A stretch of DNA of 64,000 nt, taken from positions 930,001-994,000 of the forward strand of contig BPUI01000002.1 in NCBI GenBank assembly GCA_019973575.1, read 5' to 3'. Source of the DNA: Gemmatimonadetes bacterium T265 (GTDB lineage: Bacteria; Gemmatimonadota; Gemmatimonadetes; Gemmatimonadales; Gemmatimonadaceae). A program made the translations under genes and the position numbers. Below the pieces are notes generated by a model, which was not told where the DNA came from, made no database searches, and saw only the letters and a list, made by a program, of their open reading frames with translations. This document shows, piece by piece, positions 9,256-16,886 of this stretch. The first letter of the stretch is position 1. Every line of letters starts with the position of its first letter.

Positions 9256-9978
9256 ATGTTCAACAACCTGATCGAGTCGAAGGCGAAGAGACAGCGCAGC
9301 ACGGCCGGCACCATCACGAGCATCATCGTCCACACGGTCCTCATCAGCGGCGCGGTCTACGCGACCGCCCACGCGACGATCGCCGCGGAGAAGCCGAAGG
9401 AAGAGAAGGTGACGTTGGTGGAGATGAAGAAGAACGACCCGCCGCCGCCGAAGGAGCCGCCGCCTCCGCCGCCCAAGAACGTCGTCGTCGCGCCGCCGGT
9501 CGCGAAGGGCTTCCAGGTCCTCACGCCGCCGATCAAGATCCCGGACATCATCCCGAAGGTCGACCTGTCGAAGCGCATCACCGACGCGAGCGACTTCTCC
9601 GGGAAGGGCATCGCGGGCGGCCGCGCGAACGGCGACGCGAACATCAAGACGGCGCCGACCGTCAACTCCGACCAGCCGTACTTCGAGTTCCAGGTCGAGA
9701 AGACGGCCGCCACCGTCCCGGGCTCGCTGAGTGCGAACTACCCCGAGGTCCTGAAGTCGAGCGGCGGCGGCGACGGCAAGGTCACCGCGCAGTTCGTGGT
9801 CGACACGACCGGGCGCGCCGATATGGGCACCTGGAAGGTGCTCGAGAGCACGAACGACCTGTTCTCGCAGGCCGCGAAGGACGGCGTTCGCAAGGCCCGG
9901 TTCTACCCCGCCGAGATCGGCGGCCACAAGGTGAAGCAGCTCGTGCAGTTGCCGTTCACGTTCAACCTGACCAAGTAG
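9256..9978 (+). CDS. tonB: Energy transducer TonB (first copy)
   Basis: A 240-residue protein with a short cytosolic N-terminus, one membrane helix (about 20-42), a Pro-rich periplasmic spacer (DPPPPKEPPPPPPKN), and a C-terminal TonB fold (about 165-240) with VTAQFVVDTTGRADMGTWKV and KARFYPAEIGGHKVKQLV. It spans the periplasm and passes energy from ExbB/ExbD to outer-membrane receptors. ATG 9256 is preferred over GTG 9208, which would add a 16-residue Arg/Pro-rich leader. exbB follows after about 100 bases. Confidence 0.85.
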   Translation: MFNNLIESKAKRQRSTAGTITSIIVHTVLISGAVYATAHATIAAEKPKEEKVTLVEMKKNDPPPPKEPPPPPPKNVVVAPPVAKGFQVLTPPIKIPDIIPKVDLSKRITDASDFSGKGIAGGRANGDANIKTAPTVNSDQPYFEFQVEKTAATVPGSLSANYPEVLKSSGGGDGKVTAQFVVDTTGRADMGTWKVLESTNDLFSQAAKDGVRKARFYPAEIGGHKVKQLVQLPFTFNLTK

Positions 9979-10077
9979 AGCGCGGTCAGCACCAGTCCTG
10001 GCTCACCCACGCCGTCCGGCGTGCCACCCGCGTCGCGCGAGCGCCGGCGCCTTCCACCCCCGGGGAGACTGTAAGCG

Positions 10078-10809
10078 ATGAACATGGACCTGATGAACCT
10101 CTTCAGCACGATGGGCGCCTTCGCCAAGGGCATCGTCATCGTGCTCGCGATCATGTCGATCTGGTCGCTGACGATCATGATCCAGAAGTTCTTTGCCATC
10201 CGCGCGGCGCAGGCCGAGACGCGCCGCTTCGCGCCGGAGTTCAGCCAGTTCCTCGACGAGGACAACCTCACCGAGGCGATCAACCTCGCGCAGAACTACA
10301 AGAAGTCGCACGTCGCCCGCGTCCTCGGCAACTCGCTCGACGAGGTGAAGCCGCTCATCTCCGACGGCTCGGTCACGGTCGCCGACATCAACTCGGCGGA
10401 GCGCGCGGTCGAGCGCGAGATGCTGATGACGATCGTCGACCAGAAGCGCGGCCTCGGCGTGCTCGCCACGGTCGGTGCGACGGCCCCGTTCGTCGGCCTG
10501 CTCGGCACGACGATGGGCATCGTGAACGCCTTCACGGGCATGGCCGCGTCGGGCTCCGGCGGTCTGTCCGCGATCTCGGCCGGCATCGCCGAGGCGCTCA
10601 TCACGACCGCGTTCGGCCTCATGGTCGCGATCCCGGCGGTGTGGATGTTCAACTACTTCTCGACCAAGATCGACAACCTCACGGCCGAGATGACGTACAC
10701 GTCGAAGGAAATGATCGACTACCTGATCAAGGGCGTCTCGGGCGAGTTCGGCCGCTCGCGCTTCACGCGCGAGTTCAGCACCGGCACCTCCGGCACGATC
10801 TCGCAGTAA
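10078..10809 (+). CDS. exbB: MotA/TolQ/ExbB proton-channel protein
   Basis: A 243-residue inner-membrane protein with helices near residues 14-36, 125-150 and 168-190. The conserved channel segment GVLATVGATAPFVGLLGTTMGIVNAF is present, followed by GIAEALITTAFGLMVAIPAV, where the Thr in the last helix lines the proton path in this family. It energises TonB together with ExbD. A GGGGAG ribosome-binding site lies about 10 bases before the ATG. It lies between tonB and two exbD genes. Confidence 0.9.
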   Translation: MNMDLMNLFSTMGAFAKGIVIVLAIMSIWSLTIMIQKFFAIRAAQAETRRFAPEFSQFLDEDNLTEAINLAQNYKKSHVARVLGNSLDEVKPLISDGSVTVADINSAERAVEREMLMTIVDQKRGLGVLATVGATAPFVGLLGTTMGIVNAFTGMAASGSGGLSAISAGIAEALITTAFGLMVAIPAVWMFNYFSTKIDNLTAEMTYTSKEMIDYLIKGVSGEFGRSRFTREFSTGTSGTISQ

Positions 10810-10835
10810 GGGTCGCGTCGGGGCTCCGCGCGGCG

Positions 10836-10871
10836 CGCGGGGCGGGCCGGAGCGTTCCGGCCCGCCCCGCG
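10836..10871 (+). terminator. Strong hairpin between exbB and exbD (terminator or attenuator)
   Basis: A perfect 16-bp stem (10836-10851 with 10856-10871) around the loop GCGT. No U-tract follows, so it may act as an attenuator or RNA-processing/stability site rather than a classical terminator. Confidence 0.5.
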
Positions 10872-10927
10872 GCCCAGCCCACGACCCGGTAGACACCCGT
10901 TAGGCCATCGACCTCAGGAGCGCGCAC

Positions 10928-11419
10928 ATGGCGATTTCCACCGGAGGCGGGGGCGGCGTAAAAGCCGAGCCCAACGTGACGCCGCTCGTCGACGTCATGC
11001 TCGTCCTCCTCATCATCTTCATGGTGATCATCCCGACGCTCACGTCGGGGTTGAACGCCACGCCCCCGCAGGGCATCAACCTCAAGAAGCACCCCGAGGA
11101 GAACGGCGACCAGCTGCTCGGCATCGACCGCAAGGGGCAGTACTACCTCAACCGGCAGCCGATCCCGAACAACAACCTCGAGGCGCAGCTGCGCAACATC
11201 TACGACAAGCGCACCGAGGATAAAATCCTCTACGTCCGCGCCGACAAGAACCTCGAGTACGCGAAGGTGCAGGACGCGGTCGACATCGCCGGCAAGGCCG
11301 GGGTGCGCGTGACCGGCCTCATCTCCGAGCAGTCGCCCGGGTCCGAGGGCAAGTCGGTCGACGCCGCGGCCGACGCGAAGGTCGGTAACGTCGGCGGCAA
11401 CGCCGGAGGCAAGCGCTAA
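10928..11419 (+). CDS. exbD: ExbD/TolR-family biopolymer transport protein (first copy)
   Basis: A 163-residue protein with a short N-terminus, one membrane helix (about 20-42) that includes the conserved channel aspartate in NVTPLVDVMLVLLIIFMVI, and a periplasmic ExbD domain. The C-terminal 30 residues are a Gly/Ala/Asp-rich tail (SVDAAADAKVGNVGGNAGGKR) absent from the second copy. A good AGGAG site precedes the ATG. The stop overlaps the start of the second exbD (TAATG). Confidence 0.9.
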   Translation: MAISTGGGGGVKAEPNVTPLVDVMLVLLIIFMVIIPTLTSGLNATPPQGINLKKHPEENGDQLLGIDRKGQYYLNRQPIPNNNLEAQLRNIYDKRTEDKILYVRADKNLEYAKVQDAVDIAGKAGVRVTGLISEQSPGSEGKSVDAAADAKVGNVGGNAGGKR

Positions 11420-11835
11420 TGGCCATGTCCACCGGCGGCGGGAGCGGCGGTCTCACCAACGAGCCGAACGTCACCCCGATGATCGACGTGCTCATGGTGC
11501 TGCTGATCATCTTCATGGTCATCGTGCCCTCGAGCCGAAAGGCGATCGACGTCCAGGTCCCCGACCCCAACCCGCCGCAGCAGACGACGCAGCAGGACAA
11601 CACGTCGATCGTGCTGACGGTACAAAAGGGCGGCAAGTACCTCATCAACAAGGAAGCGGCCGACAACCAGAGCCTCGGGACGCGGCTCAAGTCGATCTAC
11701 GACCCCCGGCCCGACAAGGTCATCTTCATCAAGGGTGACCCCGACGCGACCTATCAGGACATCATCCACGCGATGGACGTGTCCCGCGGCTCGGGCGTGA
11801 AGGTGATCGGCTTCGTGCCCAAGGGCGCGGCGTAA
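11419..11835 (+). CDS. exbD: ExbD/TolR-family biopolymer transport protein (second copy)
   Basis: A 138-residue paralogue of the previous gene, with the channel helix NVTPMIDVLMVLLIIFMVI and a periplasmic domain ending GVKVIGFVPKGAA. It starts on the last base of the previous stop codon, so the two ExbD proteins are probably made in fixed ratio and may form a heterodimer in the ExbB pore. The two proteins are similar in the helix but diverge in the periplasmic part. Confidence 0.9.
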   Translation: MAMSTGGGSGGLTNEPNVTPMIDVLMVLLIIFMVIVPSSRKAIDVQVPDPNPPQQTTQQDNTSIVLTVQKGGKYLINKEAADNQSLGTRLKSIYDPRPDKVIFIKGDPDATYQDIIHAMDVSRGSGVKVIGFVPKGAA

Positions 11836-11876
11836 ACACCGAGTTGCCCCTCGTGCCCCCCCCCCGGGGTGCGGAA

Positions 11877-11909
11877 GCGGCGGACGGGCCCTCGTGGCTC
11901 GTCCGCCGC
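11877..11909 (+). terminator. Hairpin between exbD and the second tonB
   Basis: A 14-bp stem (11877-11890 with 11896-11909, one G-U pair) with a CTCGT loop. No U-tract follows. It separates the exbD pair from the second tonB, whose coding region must start after it. A run of ten C (11856-11865) precedes it. Confidence 0.45.
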
Positions 11910-12003
11910 CGTGCTGTGTACCATTTGTGGTCGTCCACTCACGCCGGCGCACGGTCGCGTGCCGCCCGCCCACGCCCCGCATTCGCGCCGCACCGCCTCG
12001 ATC

Positions 12004-12852
12004 GTGTACGAGTCGCTCCCCACCCCGGACCGCCCGAAGCTCCGGCCCCCGATCGGCATCCCGGTGCCGCAGACCTCGCGTCTGCGAAGCACGCTCGCGT
12101 CGGTCGCGCTGCACGCGGCGGTGATCGCGCTGCTCGTTGTCCCGTTCGCGTTGCCGTCCGTCGTACGTGAGATCACCGGCATCGGCGGACCGACGCCCGC
12201 GGGTGGCGGAGGTGGAGGACTTCACGGCAGCGGCGGCGACCTCGGAGGGAAACCGGTCGTCGAGCGGCTGCGCTTCGTGCAGCTCGCGACGCCGGCGCCC
12301 GCCGCCGTGCCGCCCGCTGTCAAGCCGCCGGTCATCCCGCCCGTGCCCCCGCCTCCGGTGGTCCCGCCGCCGGTCACGCCGAAGCCGGTGCCCAGCAAGC
12401 CGGTCACGCCGGCGGCGACCTCGTCCACGACGCCGGCCGCATCGAGCGTAACGGCCGCCGTCGCCGGTTCGGGCGGTGGCACCGGCGCGGATGGCACGCT
12501 CGGCTCGGGCCCGGGCACGGGCGGCGGCGTGGGGAGCGGCGTCGGGAACGGAAACGGCAGCGGCGTCGGCGCGTCGACCGGAGGCGGCGCCGCGGCCAGC
12601 CCGTCGCCGACGATGATCGAGACCTTCCTGCCGCCCTACGGCGCGCCGAAGCGCGACAAGGGGAGGACGATCGTGGCGGTGTTCGACGTCGACAGCACCG
12701 GCCGCGTGCTGAAGGTCGACTTCACGCAGGTCAGCGACGGCGGATATAACCGCAAGTTGCGCGAAGCCTTCGAGGGGTGCCGGTTCAGGCCCGCGGTCAA
12801 ACCCGACGGTACGCCGGTCCGGGCGAAAGCGTCGCTCGAATACGTGCTCTGA
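12004..12852 (+). CDS. TonB-family protein (second copy) with long Pro/Gly linker
   Basis: A 282-residue protein with one membrane helix (about 30-52, LASVALHAAVIALLVVPFAL), a linker rich in Gly and then in Pro/Val/Lys (about 100-140), a second Gly/Ser-rich linker, and a C-terminal TonB domain (TIVAVFDVDSTGRVLKVDF, then GCRFRPAVKPDGTPVRAKAS). GTG 12004 is preferred; GTG 11911 and 11869 are also in frame, but 11869 would place a strong hairpin inside the gene. It probably partners the upstream ExbBD or serves a dedicated receptor. Confidence 0.75.
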   Translation: MYESLPTPDRPKLRPPIGIPVPQTSRLRSTLASVALHAAVIALLVVPFALPSVVREITGIGGPTPAGGGGGGLHGSGGDLGGKPVVERLRFVQLATPAPAAVPPAVKPPVIPPVPPPPVVPPPVTPKPVPSKPVTPAATSSTTPAASSVTAAVAGSGGGTGADGTLGSGPGTGGGVGSGVGNGNGSGVGASTGGGAAASPSPTMIETFLPPYGAPKRDKGRTIVAVFDVDSTGRVLKVDFTQVSDGGYNRKLREAFEGCRFRPAVKPDGTPVRAKASLEYVL

Positions 12853-12880
12853 AGCGCCCGCGTCCACGCGGGCGCTTTTT
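12853..12880 (+). terminator. Rho-independent terminator of the Ton cluster
   Basis: A perfect 10-bp stem AGCGCCCGCG/CGCGGGCGCT with loop TCCA and a run of five T. It begins on the base after the tonB stop codon and is the most canonical terminator in the window. Confidence 0.9.
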
Positions 12881-13034
12881 CGTTCACGGCTGTCGCCGGC
12901 GCCCGGTCGGGCGTGTCTCGGCTGGCACTGATCGGTGCGTGACCCTATGTTGCCGCCCTGATTCCCCCCGGACCGAGCGCGGACGCGTCGCGGTCGCGGG
13001 CGGTGCCACGGACCCCAGCCCCCACCGAGCGCGC

Positions 13035-14609
13035 ATGTCCAGCGTGGTCGACGCGTCACCCGCGCGCCCGTCCGCCGTCGCGTCGCCGTCGGACGACGGC
13101 GACGCGCGCGAGCCGGGCGGGTCGGGCGCGTTCGTCAAGGCGCTGACGCTCACCGACGCGACGATGCTCGTCGCCGGGTCCATGGTCGGGTCGGGGATCT
13201 TCATCGTCTCGGCGGACATCGCGCGAACGGTCGGGTCGCCCGCCGTGCTGCTCGCCGCGTGGGGGCTGACCGGCGTCATCACGCTGCTCGGCGCGCTCGC
13301 CTACGGCGAGCTCGCGGCGATGTACCCGCGCGCGGGTGGGCAGTACGTGTTCCTGCGCGAGGCGCTCGGCCCGGTGATGGGCTTCCTCTACGGCTGGACG
13401 CTCTTCGTCGTGATCCAGACCGGGACGATCGCCGCCGTGGCCGTCGCGTTCGGGAAGTTTCTCGGCGTGCTCGTCCCGTCGGTGACCGCCGACCGGTACG
13501 CGTGGTTCCCCAAGGCCGACGTGTGCGTGTCGGCGCTCGGCTGCAAGGACGCCTCGACGCAGGCGATTCAGCTCGGCCTCACGCCGCAGCGCCTCGTCGG
13601 GCTGCTGAGCGTGTGGGTCCTGACATTCGTCAACCTGCGCGGGGTGCGCGAGGGGAAGCTCGTCCAGACCACGCTGACCGTAGTGAAGACGGGCGCGCTC
13701 GCACTGCTCGTGCTACTCGGCCTAACGTTAGGCCGCAACGCGACCGCGCTCGCGGCCAACTTCGGCCCCGGGCGGTTCGCGCCGGCGGTCGACTACGCGG
13801 CCCCGTTCGCCCTCGTCTTCGGCTCCGCGCTCGTCGGGTCGCTGTTCTCGAGCGACGCGTGGAACAACGTCACCTTCGCGGCCGCGGAGGTGCGGAACCC
13901 CCGCCGCAACCTGCCGCTCGCCCTCGTCCTCGGGACGGGGCTCGTCACGCTCCTCTACGTGCTCGCGAACGTCGCGTACCTGAACGTGCTGCCCTTCGCC
14001 GGCACGCCGGACGGGGCGACGGCGCTCGCGCGCGGCGTCATGCACGCGACCCAGGACCGCGTCGCGACCGCGGTGGCGGAGGTGATCTTCGGCGGCGTGG
14101 GCGTGACGCTCATGGCGGTCGCGATCCTCGTCTCGACCTTCGGCTGTAACAACGGGCTCGTGCTCGCCGGCTCGCGCGTGTACTGGGCGATGGCGCGCGA
14201 CGGCGTGTTCTTTCGCAAGGCCGGCGTGCTGAACGCGCAAGGCGTGCCGGCGTTCGCGCTGGTCGCGCAGGCGGTCTGGACGACGTTGCTCTGCCTCACG
14301 GGCACGTACGGACAGTTGTTGGACTACGTGATCTTCGCCGCGCTCGTGTTTTACGCGTTCACGACCATCGGCCTGTTCGTGCTGCGGCGCACGCGGCCCG
14401 ACGCCGAGCGGCCGTACCGCGCGCTCGGCTACCCGGTGCTGCCGGCGCTGTACGTCGGGCTGAGCGCCGGTGTCGCGGTGTTGCTCCTCCTCGCCGACAA
14501 GACGCGGACGCAGGCCGTGTCGGGTCTCGTGCTCGTGCTCGTCGGCCTTCCCGTGTACTGGCTCTGGCGCGCCCGCGGCGGCGCGCCCGGGTCCCCCGCC
14601 GCGGCCTGA
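13035..14609 (+). CDS. APC-superfamily amino acid permease (LAT/SteT-like)
   Basis: A 524-residue protein with about twelve hydrophobic helices. After a 40-residue polar N-terminus, the first helix carries the APC substrate-site motif GSMVGSGIFIVSADIA. The order of helices and the run AAWGLTGVITLLGALAYGELAAMYPRAGG fit the L-amino-acid exchanger branch. The substrate cannot be told. ATG 13035 is chosen; the open frame upstream is Arg-rich shadow sequence. It follows the Ton terminator and so has its own promoter. Confidence 0.8.
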   Translation: MSSVVDASPARPSAVASPSDDGDAREPGGSGAFVKALTLTDATMLVAGSMVGSGIFIVSADIARTVGSPAVLLAAWGLTGVITLLGALAYGELAAMYPRAGGQYVFLREALGPVMGFLYGWTLFVVIQTGTIAAVAVAFGKFLGVLVPSVTADRYAWFPKADVCVSALGCKDASTQAIQLGLTPQRLVGLLSVWVLTFVNLRGVREGKLVQTTLTVVKTGALALLVLLGLTLGRNATALAANFGPGRFAPAVDYAAPFALVFGSALVGSLFSSDAWNNVTFAAAEVRNPRRNLPLALVLGTGLVTLLYVLANVAYLNVLPFAGTPDGATALARGVMHATQDRVATAVAEVIFGGVGVTLMAVAILVSTFGCNNGLVLAGSRVYWAMARDGVFFRKAGVLNAQGVPAFALVAQAVWTTLLCLTGTYGQLLDYVIFAALVFYAFTTIGLFVLRRTRPDAERPYRALGYPVLPALYVGLSAGVAVLLLLADKTRTQAVSGLVLVLVGLPVYWLWRARGGAPGSPAAA

Positions 14610-14670
14610 CCGGCCCTCGGCGCCGGCACCCCGCGTCGCACGCTTCACCACTCCTCCAGCCGCCTCGTTC

Positions 14671-16842
14671 ATGGAATCCTCGCAGTCCGCGCTCCTCCTC
14701 TTCATCTTCGTCGCGAGCGGCATCGCCCTCGTGGCCGCGGTGCTGCTCTCCCGGTGGGTGCTCGCGCTCGACCGCGGCGAGCCCGCGATGCAGCGCATCT
14801 CAGACGCGATCCAGACGGGTGCGGAGGCGTACCTCGCGCGCCAGTACAAGACGATTGCCGCGCTATCGGTGGTCGTCGCGGTGTTGATCTACGTCGGGTA
14901 CGCGTTCTTCCGGCCGGCGGAGTCGGGGTCGAACGCGCTCTCGGCGGGCACGCTCGCGCTCTACACGACGGTGTCATTCCTGTTCGGCGCGATCTGTTCC
15001 GGGATCGCGGGCTACATGGGCATGTGGGTCTCGATCCGCACGAACATCCGCGTCGCGTCGGCCGCGCGCAATTCGCTCAACGCGGCCCTACAGACGGCGC
15101 TCCGCGGCGGGGCGGTGTCGGGACTTTTCACGGTCGCGATGTCGTTGATCGGCGTGTCGGGGCTGTTCGCCGTACTCCACGCAATCGCGCCCGCCGGGGT
15201 GAGCTCGGACGAGTGGACGCGCCGGATTCCGTTCCTCATCGTCGGCTTCGGGTTCGGCGCGTCGTTCGTCGCGCTCTTCGCGCAGCTCGGCGGCGGCATC
15301 TACACGAAGGCGGCCGACGTCGGCGCGGACCTCGTCGGCAAGGTCGAGGCGGGCATCCCGGAGGACGACCCGCGCAACCCCGCGGTAATCGCCGACCTCG
15401 TCGGCGACAACGTGGGCGACTGCGCCGGCCGCGGCGCGGACCTGTTCGAGTCGACGGCGGCGGAGAACATCGGCGCGATGATCTTGGGCGTGCTGCTCTA
15501 CCCGTTCTTCGGCGTGCGCGGGGTGCTCTTTCCGCTCGTCGTCGGCGCCGTGGGGCTGATCGCGTCGATCGTCGGCGTGATGGTCGTGCGCACGAACGGC
15601 GACGAAGACCCGATGAGCGCGCTCAACCGAGGATTTTACGTGACCTCGGCGATCGTCGCCGTCGCGTTCTTCTTCCTCTGCCGGACGCTGCTCGTGACGT
15701 CGAGCGCGCCGGACGCGTGGTGGCACTATTTCGCCTGCGGGATGGTCGGGCTCGCGACGGCGTTCGCGTTCGTCTACATCACGCAGTACTACACCGAGTA
15801 CCGCTACCGTCCCGTGCTCTCGATCGCGGACGCGAGCCAGACGGGGCCGGCGACGAACATCATCGCCGGCCTTGCCGTCGGCATGGAGTCGACCGTGCTG
15901 CCGGTGATCACGGTCGCGATCGCGATCGTCGCGAGCTACTACCTCGGCCGGACGAGCGGGTTGGTCGACGGCTCCGGGCAGCCGGTGGGCGGCCTGTTCG
16001 GCACCGCGGTGGCGACGATGGGGATGCTCGGCACGGCCGGCTACATCCTCGCGATGGACGTGTTCGGCCCGATTACGGACAACGCCGGCGGCATTGTCGA
16101 GATGAGCGAGCAGCCGGAGACGATCCGCGACAAGACCGACCGTCTCGACGCGGTCGGCAACACGACGAAGGCGTTGACGAAGGGGTACGCGATCGGGTCG
16201 GCCGCGCTCGCCGCCTTCCTCCTCTTTTCCGCCTACCTCGACGAGGTGCGCGGGCTGACGGGGCAGGAGCTCACCGTCAATCTCGCCAAGCCGCAGGTGT
16301 TCGTCGCCGGGCTGCTCGGCGCGATGCTCGTCTTCTGGTTCTCCTCGCTCGCGATGACGGCGGTACGCAAGGCGGCGCAGAGCGTGATCACCGAGGTGCG
16401 GCGGCAGTTCCGCGAGATGCCGGGCATCATGCAAGGCACGCAACAGCCGGACTACGGCCGCTGTGTCGACATCGTGACCGTCGGCGCGCTCAAGGCGATG
16501 GTGCTCCCGGGCGCGCTCGTCGTGCTCTTTCCGATCGTCGTCGGCCTCCTCTTCAAGACGGTCGGCCTCGGCGCGGAGGCCGTGGCGGCGTTCCTGATGG
16601 TGAGCACGATCGCGGGGATCTTGATGGCCGTCTTCCTCAACAACGGCGGCGGCGCCTGGGACAACGCGAAGAAGTACATCGAGACCGGGCACTACGGCGG
16701 CAAGCGGAGTGAGGCGCACAAGGCCGCGGTCGTCGGCGACACGGTGGGTGACCCGTTCAAGGACACGGCGGGGCCGTCGCTGCACGTGCTCATCAAGCTG
16801 CTCGCGACGATCACGCTCGTGCTCGCGCCGCTGTTCATCTGA
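14671..16842 (+). CDS. hppA: Membrane-bound proton-translocating pyrophosphatase
   Basis: A 723-residue integral membrane enzyme (about 16 helices) that couples pyrophosphate hydrolysis to ion pumping. Catalytic motifs are intact: DVGADLVGKVEAGIPEDDPR and DNVGDCAGRGADLFES in the first half, GDTVGDPFKDTAGPSLH near the C-terminus. The sequence VGNTTKALTKG has Lys at residue 500, the position that marks the potassium-independent, proton-pumping class; potassium-dependent enzymes have Ala. Length is normal for the family. ATG 14671 lies 61 bases after the permease stop. Confidence 0.92.
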   Translation: MESSQSALLLFIFVASGIALVAAVLLSRWVLALDRGEPAMQRISDAIQTGAEAYLARQYKTIAALSVVVAVLIYVGYAFFRPAESGSNALSAGTLALYTTVSFLFGAICSGIAGYMGMWVSIRTNIRVASAARNSLNAALQTALRGGAVSGLFTVAMSLIGVSGLFAVLHAIAPAGVSSDEWTRRIPFLIVGFGFGASFVALFAQLGGGIYTKAADVGADLVGKVEAGIPEDDPRNPAVIADLVGDNVGDCAGRGADLFESTAAENIGAMILGVLLYPFFGVRGVLFPLVVGAVGLIASIVGVMVVRTNGDEDPMSALNRGFYVTSAIVAVAFFFLCRTLLVTSSAPDAWWHYFACGMVGLATAFAFVYITQYYTEYRYRPVLSIADASQTGPATNIIAGLAVGMESTVLPVITVAIAIVASYYLGRTSGLVDGSGQPVGGLFGTAVATMGMLGTAGYILAMDVFGPITDNAGGIVEMSEQPETIRDKTDRLDAVGNTTKALTKGYAIGSAALAAFLLFSAYLDEVRGLTGQELTVNLAKPQVFVAGLLGAMLVFWFSSLAMTAVRKAAQSVITEVRRQFREMPGIMQGTQQPDYGRCVDIVTVGALKAMVLPGALVVLFPIVVGLLFKTVGLGAEAVAAFLMVSTIAGILMAVFLNNGGGAWDNAKKYIETGHYGGKRSEAHKAAVVGDTVGDPFKDTAGPSLHVLIKLLATITLVLAPLFI

Positions 16843-16886
16843 CGCGCCGTCTCACCCGCCGTCCGATCTGACGCCCAGGCCGCCCC

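Noticed and set aside
11869-12003. Upstream start of the second tonB, giving a Cys-containing N-terminus
   Set aside because: It would place a 14-bp hairpin within the gene, and the extra segment looks like spacer; GTG 12004 lies shortly before the membrane helix.
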